This document shows positions 43,685 through 54,185 of a DNA stretch of 64,000 bases, one piece after another (position 1 is the first letter of the stretch; each line of letters starts with the position of its first letter). Under the pieces are notes generated by a model, which saw only the letters and a program-made list of their open reading frames with translations, had not been told where the DNA came from and did not search any database. A program made the position numbers and the translations under genes. Origin of the DNA: Lewinella sp. IMCC34191 (GTDB lineage Bacteria > Bacteroidota > Bacteroidia > Chitinophagales > Saprospiraceae); NCBI RefSeq assembly GCF_003390935.1, contig NZ_QNQZ01000008.1:62001-126000 (forward strand). Direction: 5' to 3'.

Positions 43685-45355
43685 ATGGAAATCATCATCG
43701 GGCTCGTCATCGGGCTCATCGTAGGCGGTGCGATCGCCTACTTCATCTTTGGCAACAAGGCCAAAGAGCAGGACCAAACCCACCAGGCCGAAGCGGAAAA
43801 GACCCTCGCCGAAGCCAAACTGAAAGCCGATAAGATCCTGTCGGACGCGGAATTAAAAGCCGAAAAGACCTTCGCCGAATACAAAGACAAACAGGAAGCC
43901 TTTAAAAAGCAGAAGATCGCCGAGAGCCGCGAAAAATTCGCTCGCTATAAGGAGGAATTCAAGCAGGAGAAGGCGGAAGAACTGGTGGAGCTCCGCGAAA
44001 AGCGGGAGGCGCTCAAGGAGGAACAGGCCAGCATGAAAGAAGAGCGGGCCGGCTTCAAGGCCGAACTGGACGAGGTCCTGACGGCAAAGGAAGGGCTAAA
44101 GAAGCGGGAGGACGAAATCCAAAACAGGAAGCGCCTGCTCGACGAGGAAATCGATCGCACCCGGGCCAAACAGGAGGAACTCGACAATCAGCACGAACGT
44201 TTCACCCTCGAATTGGAGAAGATCGCCAGCCTTTCCCAGTCAGACGCCAAGCAGCGACTTCTGGAAGAGGTGCGCGCCAAGTCGGAAAGCGAAGCCATAT
44301 CCCTCCGCCGCGAACTGCACGAGCAGGCCAAGGAGGACGCCGCCAAGGATGCCCGCAAGGTGGTGATCAACACCATCCAGCGCATGTGCGCCGAAATGAC
44401 GATCGAGAATACCGTATCGGTTTTCAGTCTCGACAACGATAACGTGAAGGGGCAGATCATCGGCCGGGAAGGACGCAACATCCGCGCGATCGAGGCGGCC
44501 ACCGGTGCCGAACTGGTCGTCGACGACACGCCCGAAACCATCGTCATCTCCAGTTTTGACCCCATCCGCCGCGAGGTGGCTCGACTATCCCTGAAGCGAC
44601 TCGTCAGCGATGGCCGGATCCACCCCGCCCGCATCGAGGAAGTGGTCAACAAAACCCGTAAGGAACTCGAACAGGGAATCAAGGAAATTGGCCAGAAGAC
44701 GGTCATCGAACTGGACATTCACGGCCTGCCGGCGGATCTGATACGCATGGTCGGCAGAATGCGCTACCGCAGCAGCTACGGACAGAACCTGCTGAAGCAC
44801 AGCGTGGAAACGGCCCACCTCTGTGCCGTTATGGCCGCCGAAATGGGACTGAATAAGAAGCAGGTAAAACTGGCCAAACGGGCCGGACTGCTGCACGATA
44901 TCGGCAAAGTTGCCGACGAGGACAGCGAACTGAGCCACGCGCTCTACGGCATGCAGCTGGCCGAGAAACTCAACGAGAACGCGATCGTCGTTAACGCCAT
45001 CGGTGCCCACCACGACGAAATCGAGATGAATAACATCATTTCGCCCATCGTCCAGGCCTGTGACGCCATCAGTGGTGCGCGGCCAGGAGCCCGCCGGGAA
45101 ATCCTGGAAGGTTACATCAACCGGATCAAGGAGCTGGAGGAGATCGCAAAGAAGCACGAGGGCGTCAATTCCGCCTTCGCCATGCAGGCGGGGCGCGAGT
45201 TACGCGTTATGGTCGAAGCCGAAAAGGTGAGCGATCAGCACGCCGACGAACTCAGCTTCAAGATCAGCCAGGAAATCCAGGAAACGATGCAATACCCCGG
45301 TCAGATCAAGATCATGGTGATCCGGGAAACGCGGTCGGTAGCCTACGCCCGCTAG
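43685..45355 (+). CDS. rny: Ribonuclease Y
   Basis: 556 residues, slightly longer than many homologues. An N-terminal membrane helix ([18 protein letters not shown]) is followed by a very long charged coiled coil (about 25-215), a KH RNA-binding domain ([29 protein letters not shown]) and the HD domain with the metal-binding pair near 404-405 (LLHDIGK) and NAIGAHHDE. It is a membrane-bound endoribonuclease starting mRNA decay. It is convergent with the T9SS zincin gene, with 5 bases between the stops. Confidence 0.96.
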   Translation: MEIIIGLVIGLIVGGAIAYFIFGNKAKEQDQTHQAEAEKTLAEAKLKADKILSDAELKAEKTFAEYKDKQEAFKKQKIAESREKFARYKEEFKQEKAEELVELREKREALKEEQASMKEERAGFKAELDEVLTAKEGLKKREDEIQNRKRLLDEEIDRTRAKQEELDNQHERFTLELEKIASLSQSDAKQRLLEEVRAKSESEAISLRRELHEQAKEDAAKDARKVVINTIQRMCAEMTIENTVSVFSLDNDNVKGQIIGREGRNIRAIEAATGAELVVDDTPETIVISSFDPIRREVARLSLKRLVSDGRIHPARIEEVVNKTRKELEQGIKEIGQKTVIELDIHGLPADLIRMVGRMRYRSSYGQNLLKHSVETAHLCAVMAAEMGLNKKQVKLAKRAGLLHDIGKVADEDSELSHALYGMQLAEKLNENAIVVNAIGAHHDEIEMNNIISPIVQACDAISGARPGARREILEGYINRIKELEEIAKKHEGVNSAFAMQAGRELRVMVEAEKVSDQHADELSFKISQEIQETMQYPGQIKIMVIRETRSVAYAR

Positions 45356-45360
45356 GCGAG

Positions 45361-46611
45361 CTACCTGACCACCACCCGGCCGGAATAAGCCCGCCGTCCG
45401 GCGGGTACCAGCACGGTATAGAAGCCCGGCGTGAGACCGGTGATATCGATCTGGGCCTGTCCACCGGAAAGGAGAATGGGTTGGCGCTTGACCTGCCGAC
45501 CGTCGGCGGCGAAGACCAACGCGTACGTTGGCTCTTGGATCGCCTCGGTTTCCAAGGTAAAGCTTCCGGAGGCCGGATTGGGGTAGATACGCAGCCTGTC
45601 GGCAATTACCTCGTGGAGAGACGTTACGCTTTCGAAGCTGAGCGGCCAACCGAGGTCGTAAAGCACGCCCAGGGTGACGGGGCCCGGGCTTCGGATGGCC
45701 TCCCCACTTGCAATGGAGGGGGTCATAAGGGCGTCTTCGGTTCCAGCCCGGTAGGTTCTTTCGTCGAGGTGACTCACGCTGCTGCCCACGTCGAAGGTCT
45801 CGGGAGCATACAGCGGAACAAGCTCCCCGCCATTCAGCGCTACGGATGTATCGCCGGCGAATTCAAGGCGTTCGATGACCGCGGCCAGCAGTTCCTCGGA
45901 CGGGGAGTTGAACAGGAGGGTGTCAGCGAGCTGCTGGCCGGGAGGCGTTTCCAGGAATAGGTCGTAGATGATGAATAGCCTTTCATTTAGTTCCGGATCC
46001 TCGAACCCAATACTGAGCGTGGTGTCGGTCGTACTGTCGACGCTGCTCAGAAAGCCAAGACCGTGCCCTAATTCATGGAGGACCACGCTGGCCAGATCGA
46101 TGCGGTTGCGCGGCACGGAACCCGTGGTACCGTAGTTCCAGTTTGCCTTGCTGTTAACCACGACGTTGATATCCGCTTCGTCGGTTTTATTCAGGTCTTC
46201 TCCGGTTATAGCCTCCGCCAGGGCCACCGGATACCAAACCAATGGGTTTACTGCGCCCGGGAAGGCACGATAAATGGTGCTGGGTCCCGCGCTGGCCAGA
46301 ATACGATCATCCCCCTGGTCGCGCCAGTCGACCAAAACTCGGACGGGAACGTCAGACTGCAGGTAACTGCCCCAGACATCGGCGGCGAACCGAATACTCT
46401 CCTCCGCCTCGGGCGGAACGCTGTCGGTAAACGTGACCTCGAAGCGGGTTCGCATTTCCGCCGATCCGTCAATGACGTTAGCCGGACCCGGCACGGTGGC
46501 CTCAATCACGGTATCGCGGCCCCAACAGGTAATGGAATATCCGATGGTATCAAACTGTGCCTGACCGTAAAGTCCGCACGATAGAAAAAGGAGGAGCAGC
46601 GAATAACGCAT
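45361..46611 (-). CDS. T9SS-exported zincin metalloprotease
   Basis: 416 residues from the ATG at 46609-46611, giving a signal peptide of about 17 residues. The zinc motif HELGHGLGF starts at H179 with catalytic Glu180 and second ligand His183. The metzincin third His is not at the standard position (Ser189), so the third ligand must come from elsewhere. The C-terminal 80 residues are a T9SS type A domain (RIYPNPASGSFTLETEA, LTPGFYTVLVPAG). It is probably a secreted protease. Thioredoxin-family and epimerase genes lie upstream on the same strand. Confidence 0.85.
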   Translation of the reverse strand: MRYSLLLLFLSCGLYGQAQFDTIGYSITCWGRDTVIEATVPGPANVIDGSAEMRTRFEVTFTDSVPPEAEESIRFAADVWGSYLQSDVPVRVLVDWRDQGDDRILASAGPSTIYRAFPGAVNPLVWYPVALAEAITGEDLNKTDEADINVVVNSKANWNYGTTGSVPRNRIDLASVVLHELGHGLGFLSSVDSTTDTTLSIGFEDPELNERLFIIYDLFLETPPGQQLADTLLFNSPSEELLAAVIERLEFAGDTSVALNGGELVPLYAPETFDVGSSVSHLDERTYRAGTEDALMTPSIASGEAIRSPGPVTLGVLYDLGWPLSFESVTSLHEVIADRLRIYPNPASGSFTLETEAIQEPTYALVFAADGRQVKRQPILLSGGQAQIDITGLTPGFYTVLVPAGRRAYSGRVVVR

Positions 46612-46643
46612 GAAAGACAATTTAATCGGGGGTAAGCGGAAGC

Positions 46644-47792
46644 TTACTGGAGAATTTTCTCGGTTTCGCTGTAGTCGAGCGATTCCGCCTTAGCATATTC
46701 GATGGCCAGGCGGGCCGTGGATTTGGCTTTCTCCATTTGGCCGGTTTTATGATACAGCCAGGCCAGGGTATCCAGGTTTGGGTAATATGGCCGGATCTCT
46801 ACCGATCTCTTTGCCCAATCAATGGCCAAATCCAATTGTTCGGGGTCATCACTGTGTTCGAAGAAGTTCCACGCCACGGTGTTGAGCTCGGCGTAGTCGT
46901 CGCTGGGGAATCGGGTATAGTAATCGGCGGCGGTGGCAAGGTAGCTGGTCATGTCCCGTTGCCGCTGGTGATACACCATGGCGTAACGGGGGAGCAATCT
47001 GTCCACAAGCTCCGGAGCCTGCTCGCCGAAGTAGGGCTCGATCTCGTCGGCGGAGACCAGGCTGCGTTTGCGGTTGGTCTGGTGATACTGATTCACGAGC
47101 GCGCGCTCGATGACGCCGTACACGCGGTCTCCATGCTGCTCCTCAACGGTAGCGGCATTCTCGATAAGGAAATCCATTCGCTTATCGCCCAGGCTGCCGG
47201 GGCTTTCGAGGATCAGGCGGGTATTTTCCGGCATGGTCCAGTCGGACTGGCCGTCCAGGTATTCGGCGATAACGCGATCGGCCTGGGCTTGCTCGTAATT
47301 GGTGGTCAGGGAACGGGCGTACTCACTCACGAATTCGGGGGTGCGGTCACCTCCGTCGTACCGCTTTTTCATGGCTCCCAGACTGCGGTCGGATACGGCG
47401 ACATCGGCCAACTCGAGCAGGGCCGGCTTCGGAATATACCCGACGGCCTTATGCACGAGTTCCCCATCTCCGTCCACGAAAAGATAGGTCGGGTAGGCGG
47501 CAACGGAATAGCGGCTGGCCAGCGATGGGCCCTCCCCCTTTTCCATGTCAAATTTGGCGTTGATGAAGCGCTCGTTAAAAACTTCCGCAACCTCGGGGTC
47601 GGGAAACACCTTGGCATCCATCATTTTGCACGGGCCGCACCATGTCGTATAGGCGTCAATAAATATCAGCTTATCCGCCTGCTTTGCCTCGGAAAGCAAG
47701 TCCGCGAATGCTTCACGTTCAAACTCAATACCAACTGCTTCTTGGGCTGAAAGACCAACGCAGCACAGGATCAATAGAGGGATTAGTTTCAT
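46644..47792 (-). CDS. Thioredoxin-domain periplasmic protein
   Basis: 382 residues. A signal peptide of about 16 residues is followed by a thioredoxin fold with WCGPC at 51-55 (FIDAYTTWCGPCKMMDAKVF) and the cis-proline loop (SVAAYPTYLFVDGDG). The C-terminal 230 residues are helical and TPR-like (AWNFFEHSDDPEQLDLAIDWAKRSVEIRPYYPNLDTLAWLYHKTGQ). It probably reduces disulfides or forms them in exported proteins. Its ATG overlaps the stop of the epimerase gene by 4 bases, so the two are translationally coupled. Confidence 0.88.
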   Translation of the reverse strand: MKLIPLLILCCVGLSAQEAVGIEFEREAFADLLSEAKQADKLIFIDAYTTWCGPCKMMDAKVFPDPEVAEVFNERFINAKFDMEKGEGPSLASRYSVAAYPTYLFVDGDGELVHKAVGYIPKPALLELADVAVSDRSLGAMKKRYDGGDRTPEFVSEYARSLTTNYEQAQADRVIAEYLDGQSDWTMPENTRLILESPGSLGDKRMDFLIENAATVEEQHGDRVYGVIERALVNQYHQTNRKRSLVSADEIEPYFGEQAPELVDRLLPRYAMVYHQRQRDMTSYLATAADYYTRFPSDDYAELNTVAWNFFEHSDDPEQLDLAIDWAKRSVEIRPYYPNLDTLAWLYHKTGQMEKAKSTARLAIEYAKAESLDYSETEKILQ

Positions 47793-48565
47793 GGGCTTAA
47801 CCAGCCAAGCTGGCGGAATTTAGATGAATCGATGCGTTTGCCGTCCGCGCCACCCGGCAAAAATTCCTTGGCGGGGAGATTTGCGGCAGCATAGAGGTTG
47901 CCGTAGAAATCCCTTTTCGGAGGGTGATTGGCGGAACAGACATTGAAGATACCGGTTGCTTCGGTTTTTATCGTCACGCGGAGGGCTTCAAGTACCGCCT
48001 GTCGTGAAACCATATTAACCGGCGCGTCCCCGTCCGGGATGACCGGAACCCGCCGAAAAAATCGAATAGGGTCGCGGTCCGGTCCGTATAAACCACCCAA
48101 ACGAAGAATGCTATACCGGCCGGCGTGTTCGCGGAAAAAGGTTTCGGCGGCGACAACCGCCCGACTGGAGTGGGTATCCGGAGCCACGGGAGACGATTCC
48201 GTTATCGTCCCGGTCGTCGACTTGCCGTACACACCGGTGCTACTCGTATAAATGAGGTGCAGGCCCGGTAAATAGGGGCGCAGCGGAGCCAGCAGATGCA
48301 GATAATGGGCAACCGTATCGGCCCCGTGGGTACGCCCACCCGGAGGGATGGCCACAATCAGGTAGGCCAGATCGCGCAGGAAGTCGGCCAAGGCCTCGGT
48401 CTGCGTCGGCAGGTCAATGTAATAGGGAGACACCCCACAAGCGACCAGCTCGTCGCGAGAACCGGTGCGACGATAGCTCCCCCTGACCGAATAATCCGGA
48501 CTGAGGTGATGAGCGGCGGCCATTCCGAGCCATCCCGTACCAAGGACGGCCAAATTGGATTTCAT
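47789..48565 (-). CDS. NAD(P)-dependent epimerase/dehydratase (extended SDR, YeeZ-like)
   Basis: 258 residues from the ATG at 48563-48565, which starts the Rossmann motif at once (MKSNLAVLGTGWLGMAAA); an in-frame ATG eight codons earlier is less likely. The glycine motif is GTGWLG and the active-site region is YTSSTGVYG, with Tyr as in SDRs. The C-terminal part resembles YeeZ/UDP-sugar epimerase-type proteins. Substrate unknown. It overlaps the thioredoxin-like gene by 4 bases. Pairing with a periplasmic thioredoxin is unusual and may only reflect operon economy. Confidence 0.82.
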   Translation of the reverse strand: MKSNLAVLGTGWLGMAAAHHLSPDYSVRGSYRRTGSRDELVACGVSPYYIDLPTQTEALADFLRDLAYLIVAIPPGGRTHGADTVAHYLHLLAPLRPYLPGLHLIYTSSTGVYGKSTTGTITESSPVAPDTHSSRAVVAAETFFREHAGRYSILRLGGLYGPDRDPIRFFRRVPVIPDGDAPVNMVSRQAVLEALRVTIKTEATGIFNVCSANHPPKRDFYGNLYAAANLPAKEFLPGGADGKRIDSSKFRQLGWLSP

Positions 48566-48677
48566 GGGATTAGTAGTTACGAAAATCAACCATTAAGACG
48601 GCGGAAGGGGTGCAAAAATTGTGTATCATCAATTTAGTTACACAATACAATTTCAACGCAAAATAGAAGTAATTTGC

Positions 48678-48708
48678 TTGTACAAAATGGGTGAATACCG
48701 TATCTTTG
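48678..48708 (+). promoter_or_regulatory. Best promoter match in the window
   Basis: TTG (48678-48680), a 20-base spacer and TATCTTTG (48701-48708). Both elements and spacing fit the Bacteroidota primary sigma consensus. Predicted start of transcription is about 48715. Confidence 0.75.
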
Positions 48709-48714
48709 CCGGGA

Positions 48715-48824
48715 GCCTGAAGCGGGGGGGGAACAAGGCTTCTACACTATGACCGACGATTTATATTAACATGTTTTGAGTGAGTATTTACGGGAGGGGG
48801 GCCACTTGGCCTCCTTTCTTTTTT
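48715..48824 (+). ncRNA. Candidate small RNA or leader RNA of about 110 nt
   Basis: Bounded by a near-consensus promoter and an intrinsic terminator. Near the 5' end GAAGC and GCTTC can pair around a G-rich loop. A six-codon frame (MTDDLY, 48750-48770) is present. It does not match 6S RNA, tmRNA, SRP RNA or a riboswitch known to me. It could be a stand-alone sRNA or an attenuated leader of the kinase gene 115 bases further on. Confidence 0.5.
48797..48824 (+). terminator. Intrinsic terminator of the candidate small RNA
   Basis: GGGGGCC (48797-48803), ACTT loop, GGCCTCC (48808-48814) form a 7-bp stem with one G-U pair, followed by TTTCTTTTTT. Confidence 0.75.
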
Positions 48825-48938
48825 CCCCCTAGGGACGGTGGAAAAGCGCAAAAGAATGCGAATATCTAACTTCATTCGGGGAGAACTTATTGGCCCGTGT
48901 GGTTTTGCCTATTTTCCTTATCAATACCATCGCCTGCG

Positions 48939-49961
48939 ATGCACCAAGATTTTAGTGAAAAATTCAAATGGAAGACGGGGAGCCGGCATTACCTCACCAC
49001 GGATGACCAGGATGAGGTAGAAGCCTATCTGGCCGAACAGGACTTTCTGATTCCGGGCGAAGAGGTGCTGGCCGTCTTGTCAGCGGGGGAGGGAAATATG
49101 AACGTGACGCTACGGGTGCTCACCAGTCGCCGGCGTATCATCGTGAAGCAGAGCCGTCCCTGGGTAGCGCGGTTCCCGGAACTGGACGCACCGGTCGACC
49201 GCATCCTCATCGAACGGAATTTCCACCAGGCGATCGCGCGGAACCATTTTCTAGTCGGGCACATGCCGGAAATGCTACGTTGTGACCGGGAGAACTACGT
49301 CATCATTTTAGAAGACCTGGGTCCGCTGGAGGATCTTTCTACCGTGTATAACGAACGGACCGACTTTACCCGCCGGCAGCTAGGAACGCTCCTTCGCTTT
49401 GCCGGGGAGGTCCACTCGCTTACGCCGGCGGACTTCCCGCCCAACCTGATGCTAAAGCATCTCAACCACGCGCACATCTTCGATTTACCCTTCCAGGCGG
49501 GGAATAATTTCCCCCTGGACGCCATCTATCCCGGCCTGGCGGCGGTAGCCCTGCCGTACCAGCACGATGAGCGCCTGCGTGACGCCGTGCGGGAATTGGG
49601 TCAACTATACCTCGACGGGGGAGACCGCCTGGTCCACGGGGACTATCACCCGGGCAGCTTTTTGCAACTGGATGATCGCGTCTTCGTCATCGACGCCGAG
49701 TTTGCCCACCTCGGGCGTCCGGAGTTTGACGTCGGGGTACTGATGGGGCACCTGTTGATGAGCCGGTCGAGCGAAAAGCGTATCCGGCAGATCGATACGG
49801 ATTACGCCAAGCCCCCCGGCTTCGACGTTGCTCTTGCAAGGAAGTTTTGCTACGTTGAAATCATGCGCCGGATCATTGGTATCGCCCAGCTACCGCTGTT
49901 CCTGAGCCTGGACGAACGGAAGCACCTGCTGGAACGGGCCCGGGCGGGTTTGGTACAGTGA
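48939..49961 (+). CDS. Methylthioribose-kinase-like phosphotransferase (APH fold)
   Basis: 340 residues from the ATG at 48939; an in-frame ATG at 48897 would add 14 unlikely residues. The APH/choline-kinase fold is clear: N-lobe with RRIIVKQSRPW (ATP Lys), hinge region IILEDLG, catalytic loop HGDYHPGSFL and metal-binding IDAEFAHLGRPEFDVG. The last two motifs and overall length point to 5-methylthioribose kinase, but no methionine-salvage genes are near. It is not assigned a symbol because related kinases share these motifs. A terminated transcript lies directly upstream. Confidence 0.8.
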   Translation: MHQDFSEKFKWKTGSRHYLTTDDQDEVEAYLAEQDFLIPGEEVLAVLSAGEGNMNVTLRVLTSRRRIIVKQSRPWVARFPELDAPVDRILIERNFHQAIARNHFLVGHMPEMLRCDRENYVIILEDLGPLEDLSTVYNERTDFTRRQLGTLLRFAGEVHSLTPADFPPNLMLKHLNHAHIFDLPFQAGNNFPLDAIYPGLAAVALPYQHDERLRDAVRELGQLYLDGGDRLVHGDYHPGSFLQLDDRVFVIDAEFAHLGRPEFDVGVLMGHLLMSRSSEKRIRQIDTDYAKPPGFDVALARKFCYVEIMRRIIGIAQLPLFLSLDERKHLLERARAGLVQ

Positions 49962-50106
49962 GGTTGATCGGTATAGCTGTCAGTTCGTTAGCGTAGGCCC
50001 GTGACAGAATGTCGCCTCGCCCGCTTTGGCCTGATATATGCGCAATCTCCCTCCGGGTAGTGGTATCTTCGCCTGCCACGATTGTTTCCTCCCGGGGAAA
50101 GCACTT

Positions 50107-50125
50107 TACCTGCGCGCCGCCGCCC
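50107..50125 (+). repeat. Dispersed 19-base motif, copy 5 (diverged)
   Basis: Reads TACCTGCGCGCCGCCGCCC, with changes in the middle and at the 3' end. It lies 34 bases before secA. Confidence 0.6.
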
Positions 50126-50159
50126 TTAACCGCGCCCCTGTTTATTAAGCTATACCATC

Positions 50160-53100
50160 ATGTTTGAGGCCCTAAAGAAATTATTCGGTTCGAAGCAAGA
50201 CCGCGACGTTGCCGCCTACCAACCCATCGTTGACGAAATTAACGAGATATACGACGGACTTTCCACTCTGTCGAACGACGAGTTGCGGCAGCGGACGGAT
50301 GAATTCCGACAGCGAATAGCGGACTATCTCTCCGAAATCGACGAGGAGATCGTCAAACTGCGCGGCGAGGCGAAGGCTGAGACGGACTTCCGCCAAAAGG
50401 ACGAGATATTTAAGGAGATCGACCGGCTGGAGGAGCAGCGCAACGAAGAGTTGGAGGTCGTGCTGAAGGAAATCCTTCCCGCCGCCTTCGCGACCGTAAA
50501 GGAAGTCGCCCGCCGCTTTACCGAAGGGGCGCTCACGGCTACGGCCACCGATGCCGACCGGGAGCTAGCTGCCGGCAAAGACTACGTTACGGTAGACGAT
50601 AACGGGCAGGTGACCTACAACAACAAATGGATGGCCGCCGGTGGCGAGATCGAGTGGAACATGATCCACTACGACGTGCAGCTGATTGGCGGACAGGTTC
50701 TCCACGACGGTAAGATCGCGGAGATGCAGACCGGCGAGGGTAAAACGCTGGTGGCTACGCTGCCGGCCTACCTTAATGGCCTGAGCGGCCGCGGCGTACA
50801 CGTCGTAACCGTCAATAATTACCTTGCCCAGCGGGATGCCGAGTGGATCGGTCCGGTGATGCAGTTTCTGAAGCTCAGCATCGACTGTATCGACCTGCAC
50901 CGCCCCCACAGTCCGGGACGCATCAAGGCCTACAATGCCGATATCACCTACGGAACGAACAACGAATTCGGCTTCGACTACCTGCGCGACAACATGGTGC
51001 GGGCTACGGCCGACAAGGTGCAGAAGCACCACCACTTCGCCATGATCGACGAAGTGGACTCCGTGCTCATCGACGATGCACGGACCCCGCTGATCATTTC
51101 CGGTCCGGTGACCAACAACGCCGACGACCAGGACTACCTGGAACTAAAGCCCGCCATTGAAAAGCTCATCGCGCAGCAGCAGAAGACGGCCAATAAGTTC
51201 CTGACCGAAGCCAAGAAACTCTTCAAGGAGGGCTACATCGGCGTCGAGGAGGGAGAAGCCGGCATGGCGCTCTTCCGGGCGTACCGCGCCTACCCGAAGA
51301 GCCGCCCGCTGATCAAATTCCTCTCCACCGAGGGCGCCCGCGTGCTGCTGCAGAAGACGGAGAACACCTACATGTCGGAGAACAACAAGCGGATGCCGGA
51401 GGTGGACGCCGAGCTGTACTTCACCATCGACGAGAAGAATCGCCAGGTGGATCTGACCGACAAGGGCACCGACTACCTGAGCAAGTACAACGACGACCCG
51501 CACTTCTTCATCCTCAATGACCTGGCGACCAGTATGGCCGAGGTCGATAACCGGGGCGACCTCGACAAGGAAGAAAAGGCCCTGGCGAAGAATAAACTCG
51601 CCCAGGACTTCGGTGTGAAATCCAAGCGCCTGCACGCCATCAGCCAGCTGCTCAAAGCTTACGCCCTCTTCGAGCGCGACAGCGAGTACGTCGTCATGGA
51701 CGGACAGGTCAAGATCGTCGACGAGCAAACCGGCCGGATGATGGAGGGACGCCGCTACTCCGACGGACTCCACCAGGCACTCGAAGCAAAGGAAAACGTG
51801 AAGGTGGGCGAGCTGACGCAGACCTATGCTACAGTTACCCTACAGAACTACTTCCGCATGTACCACAAGTTATGTGGTATGACCGGTACGGCCGAAACGG
51901 AAGCCGGTGAATTCTGGGAGATCTACAAACTGGACGTCGTGGTCATCCCGACCAACCGTCCGATCCAGCGCGACGACCGCAACGACCTGATCTACAAGAC
52001 CGACCGGGAGAAATTCAATGCGGTGATCGACGACATCGTCGAGCTGAGTAATGCCGGCCGCCCCGTACTCGTGGGTACCACGGCCGTCGACATCAGCGAG
52101 AAGATGAGCCGGATGCTGCAACTGCGCGGCATCGACCACAACGTACTGAACGCCAAGCAACACCAGCGGGAGGCGGACATCGTTGCCGAGGCCGGTCGGC
52201 CCGGTAAAGTGACCATCGCTACCAACATGGCGGGTCGGGGTACGGACATCAAGATCAGCGACCAGGTCAAGAAGGCCGGTGGTCTGGCCATCGTCGGTAC
52301 TGAGCGCCACGACAGTCGCCGGGTAGACCGTCAGCTGCGCGGTCGTGCCGGTCGTCAGGGAGACCCCGGTTCCAGCCAGTTTTACGTCAGCCTCGAGGAT
52401 AAGCTGATGCGCTATTTCCAGAGCGACCGGATCGCCAAATGGATGGACCGCGCCGGCCATAAAGAGGGCGACGTGATCCAGGCGGGCATCGTCACTAAAT
52501 CCATCGAGAACGCGCAAAAGAAGGTCGAAGAAAACAACTTCGGTATCCGGAAGCGATTGCTGGAGTACGATGACGTGATGAATATCCAGCGGGAGGCGAT
52601 CTACCGGAAGCGCGACAACGCGCTCAGCGGCCAGCGCCTCAGCCTGGACCTGAATAACTCCTTCGAGGGGCTGATCGACGATATCGTCTATGCCCACAAG
52701 CAGAACGGTACTTACGACACCTTCCGCCGCGCCACCCAGCGCCTGCTCGGCTTCGAGTCCGAGATCCAGGCCGCTGATTTCGACCACAAGGACGTCAATG
52801 ACATTGCCGACCAGCTGCTGGATCAATTCCGTGCCTTTTACGAGCGGAAGATGCTCACGCTCATCGAGCGCGTCATGCCCCACATCCGCAAGGTCAACGA
52901 AGAGCAGCCCGGCCGCTACCGCCGGATTATTATTCCCTTCACTGACGGCAGCACCCACCCACTCCAGATCACGGCCGACATCGAACAGGCCCTGGAGACC
53001 GATGGCAAGAGCATCAAGTCGGACATTGAGAAGGCCGTATCGTTGGCGATCCTTGATGAGAACTGGAAGGAGCACTTACGCTCGATGGACGAGTTGAAGA

Positions 53101-53477
53101 CATCTACCAATATGGCTTCCTTCGAGCAGAAGGATCCGCTGGTGGTGTATAAGATGGAATCCTACAACCTCTTCGAGGAACTTATCAGCCGCATCAACGA
53201 GAAGACGACGAGTTACCTGGCCAAGGGTGACCTGGTGATCGCCGAACCCCGCGATATCCAGGAGGCACGGGCCCCGCGCCGCGTGGTTCCCGCGCCGACC
53301 CAAGTGAACCGTAGCCAGGATCCGGAACCGGCCGCCGCCGCTGCGCGTCAGGCCGCCGAAGCCGCCAGTAAGCCCGAGAAAGTGGAAACTTTTCAGCGGG
53401 ACTCGGTCAAGATAGGCCGAAACGACCCCTGCCCCTGCGGAAGCGGGAAGAAGTTCAAGCACTGCCACGGCAGGTAG
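50160..53477 (+). CDS. secA: Preprotein translocase ATPase SecA
   Basis: 1105 residues, the long Bacteroidota form. ATP-binding motif [19 protein letters not shown] near 190, [19 protein letters not shown], preprotein-crosslinking domain, second motor domain ([28 protein letters not shown]), scaffold and wing domains, and the C-terminal zinc-binding SEC-C motif ([17 protein letters not shown]). It drives proteins through SecYEG. It has long insertions relative to E. coli SecA in the N-terminal and central parts, as usual in this phylum. deoC follows after 29 bases. Confidence 0.98.
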   Translation: MFEALKKLFGSKQDRDVAAYQPIVDEINEIYDGLSTLSNDELRQRTDEFRQRIADYLSEIDEEIVKLRGEAKAETDFRQKDEIFKEIDRLEEQRNEELEVVLKEILPAAFATVKEVARRFTEGALTATATDADRELAAGKDYVTVDDNGQVTYNNKWMAAGGEIEWNMIHYDVQLIGGQVLHDGKIAEMQTGEGKTLVATLPAYLNGLSGRGVHVVTVNNYLAQRDAEWIGPVMQFLKLSIDCIDLHRPHSPGRIKAYNADITYGTNNEFGFDYLRDNMVRATADKVQKHHHFAMIDEVDSVLIDDARTPLIISGPVTNNADDQDYLELKPAIEKLIAQQQKTANKFLTEAKKLFKEGYIGVEEGEAGMALFRAYRAYPKSRPLIKFLSTEGARVLLQKTENTYMSENNKRMPEVDAELYFTIDEKNRQVDLTDKGTDYLSKYNDDPHFFILNDLATSMAEVDNRGDLDKEEKALAKNKLAQDFGVKSKRLHAISQLLKAYALFERDSEYVVMDGQVKIVDEQTGRMMEGRRYSDGLHQALEAKENVKVGELTQTYATVTLQNYFRMYHKLCGMTGTAETEAGEFWEIYKLDVVVIPTNRPIQRDDRNDLIYKTDREKFNAVIDDIVELSNAGRPVLVGTTAVDISEKMSRMLQLRGIDHNVLNAKQHQREADIVAEAGRPGKVTIATNMAGRGTDIKISDQVKKAGGLAIVGTERHDSRRVDRQLRGRAGRQGDPGSSQFYVSLEDKLMRYFQSDRIAKWMDRAGHKEGDVIQAGIVTKSIENAQKKVEENNFGIRKRLLEYDDVMNIQREAIYRKRDNALSGQRLSLDLNNSFEGLIDDIVYAHKQNGTYDTFRRATQRLLGFESEIQAADFDHKDVNDIADQLLDQFRAFYERKMLTLIERVMPHIRKVNEEQPGRYRRIIIPFTDGSTHPLQITADIEQALETDGKSIKSDIEKAVSLAILDENWKEHLRSMDELKTSTNMASFEQKDPLVVYKMESYNLFEELISRINEKTTSYLAKGDLVIAEPRDIQEARAPRRVVPAPTQVNRSQDPEPAAAAARQAAEAASKPEKVETFQRDSVKIGRNDPCPCGSGKKFKHCHGR

Positions 53478-53506
53478 AATGACCGTATATTGTGGCCGAA
53501 TGGTGC

Positions 53507-54172
53507 ATGCACAAACTACCCCTTAAGATCCCCGGATTGAACAAGTTTATCGACCACACTTTCCTTAGCCCCTTGGCTACGGCGGCTGACATTAAGCGCC
53601 TATGCGAGGAGGCCATCGAATATGGCTTCTACGCCGTATGCGTACCGCCCTACTTCGTCCCGAAGGCGCACCAGGCGCTGCACGATCACGCCGTTAAAGT
53701 CGCGACGGTCATCGGTTATCCCTACGGGTACTCGGAGACTTCCATCAAGGTAGCCGAGGCCCGGCGCTCCCTGGATGAGGGGGCGGACGAACTGGACATC
53801 GTCATCAATATCTCCGCCGTCAAATCCGGCGACTGGAACTACGTGCGCACGGAGATCGAGCAGATGGCCACGACCGTTCGCCTTAAGGGAAAGGTCTGCA
53901 AGCTGATCCTGGAAATCAGCGTGATGACGGACGAAGAGCTGGAGCGGCTGGTCGAACTTTGTAATAAGGTGCGCCCCAACTACGTTAAAACCAGCTCAGG
54001 CACCCAGGGCGGTGCGACCGTCGAGCAGATTCGCTACTTACGCGCTAACTTGGATTCGGAAATCCGCATCAAAGCCAGCGGTGGAATCCGTACCCGCACG
54101 GCCGCCGCCGAACTCCTGGAAGCCGGTGCTGACCGAATCGGTACCTCTTCCGGCCTGACGATTATTCAATAA
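53507..54172 (+). CDS. deoC: Deoxyribose-phosphate aldolase
   Basis: 221 residues from the ATG at 53507 (MHKLPLKIPGLNKFIDHTFL); the frame could open at GTG 53492 with five more residues. The catalytic Schiff-base lysine is in YVKTSSGT, the proton-relay lysine in RIKASGGIR and the conserved Asp in ADELDIVINI. It cleaves 2-deoxyribose 5-phosphate to glyceraldehyde 3-phosphate and acetaldehyde in nucleoside breakdown. It stands between secA and a SPOR-like gene, 13 bases before the latter. Confidence 0.95.
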   Translation: MHKLPLKIPGLNKFIDHTFLSPLATAADIKRLCEEAIEYGFYAVCVPPYFVPKAHQALHDHAVKVATVIGYPYGYSETSIKVAEARRSLDEGADELDIVINISAVKSGDWNYVRTEIEQMATTVRLKGKVCKLILEISVMTDEELERLVELCNKVRPNYVKTSSGTQGGATVEQIRYLRANLDSEIRIKASGGIRTRTAAAELLEAGADRIGTSSGLTIIQ

Positions 54173-54185
54173 AGCTCCCTACCAT

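Larger units (their letters stand above)
48566..48938. other. Intergenic region holding a candidate small-RNA unit
   Basis: 373 bases without a protein gene of normal size. It contains the promoter, transcript and terminator described separately (48678-48824) and then 115 bases before the kinase gene with no further element seen. Confidence 0.6.

Noticed and set aside
48715-48824. 6S RNA or a SAM riboswitch
   Set aside because: Too short and without the open-bubble structure of 6S RNA; no SAM-II-type pseudoknot or conserved core was found.
51870-53075. 401-residue frame opposite secA
   Set aside because: Shadow of secA.
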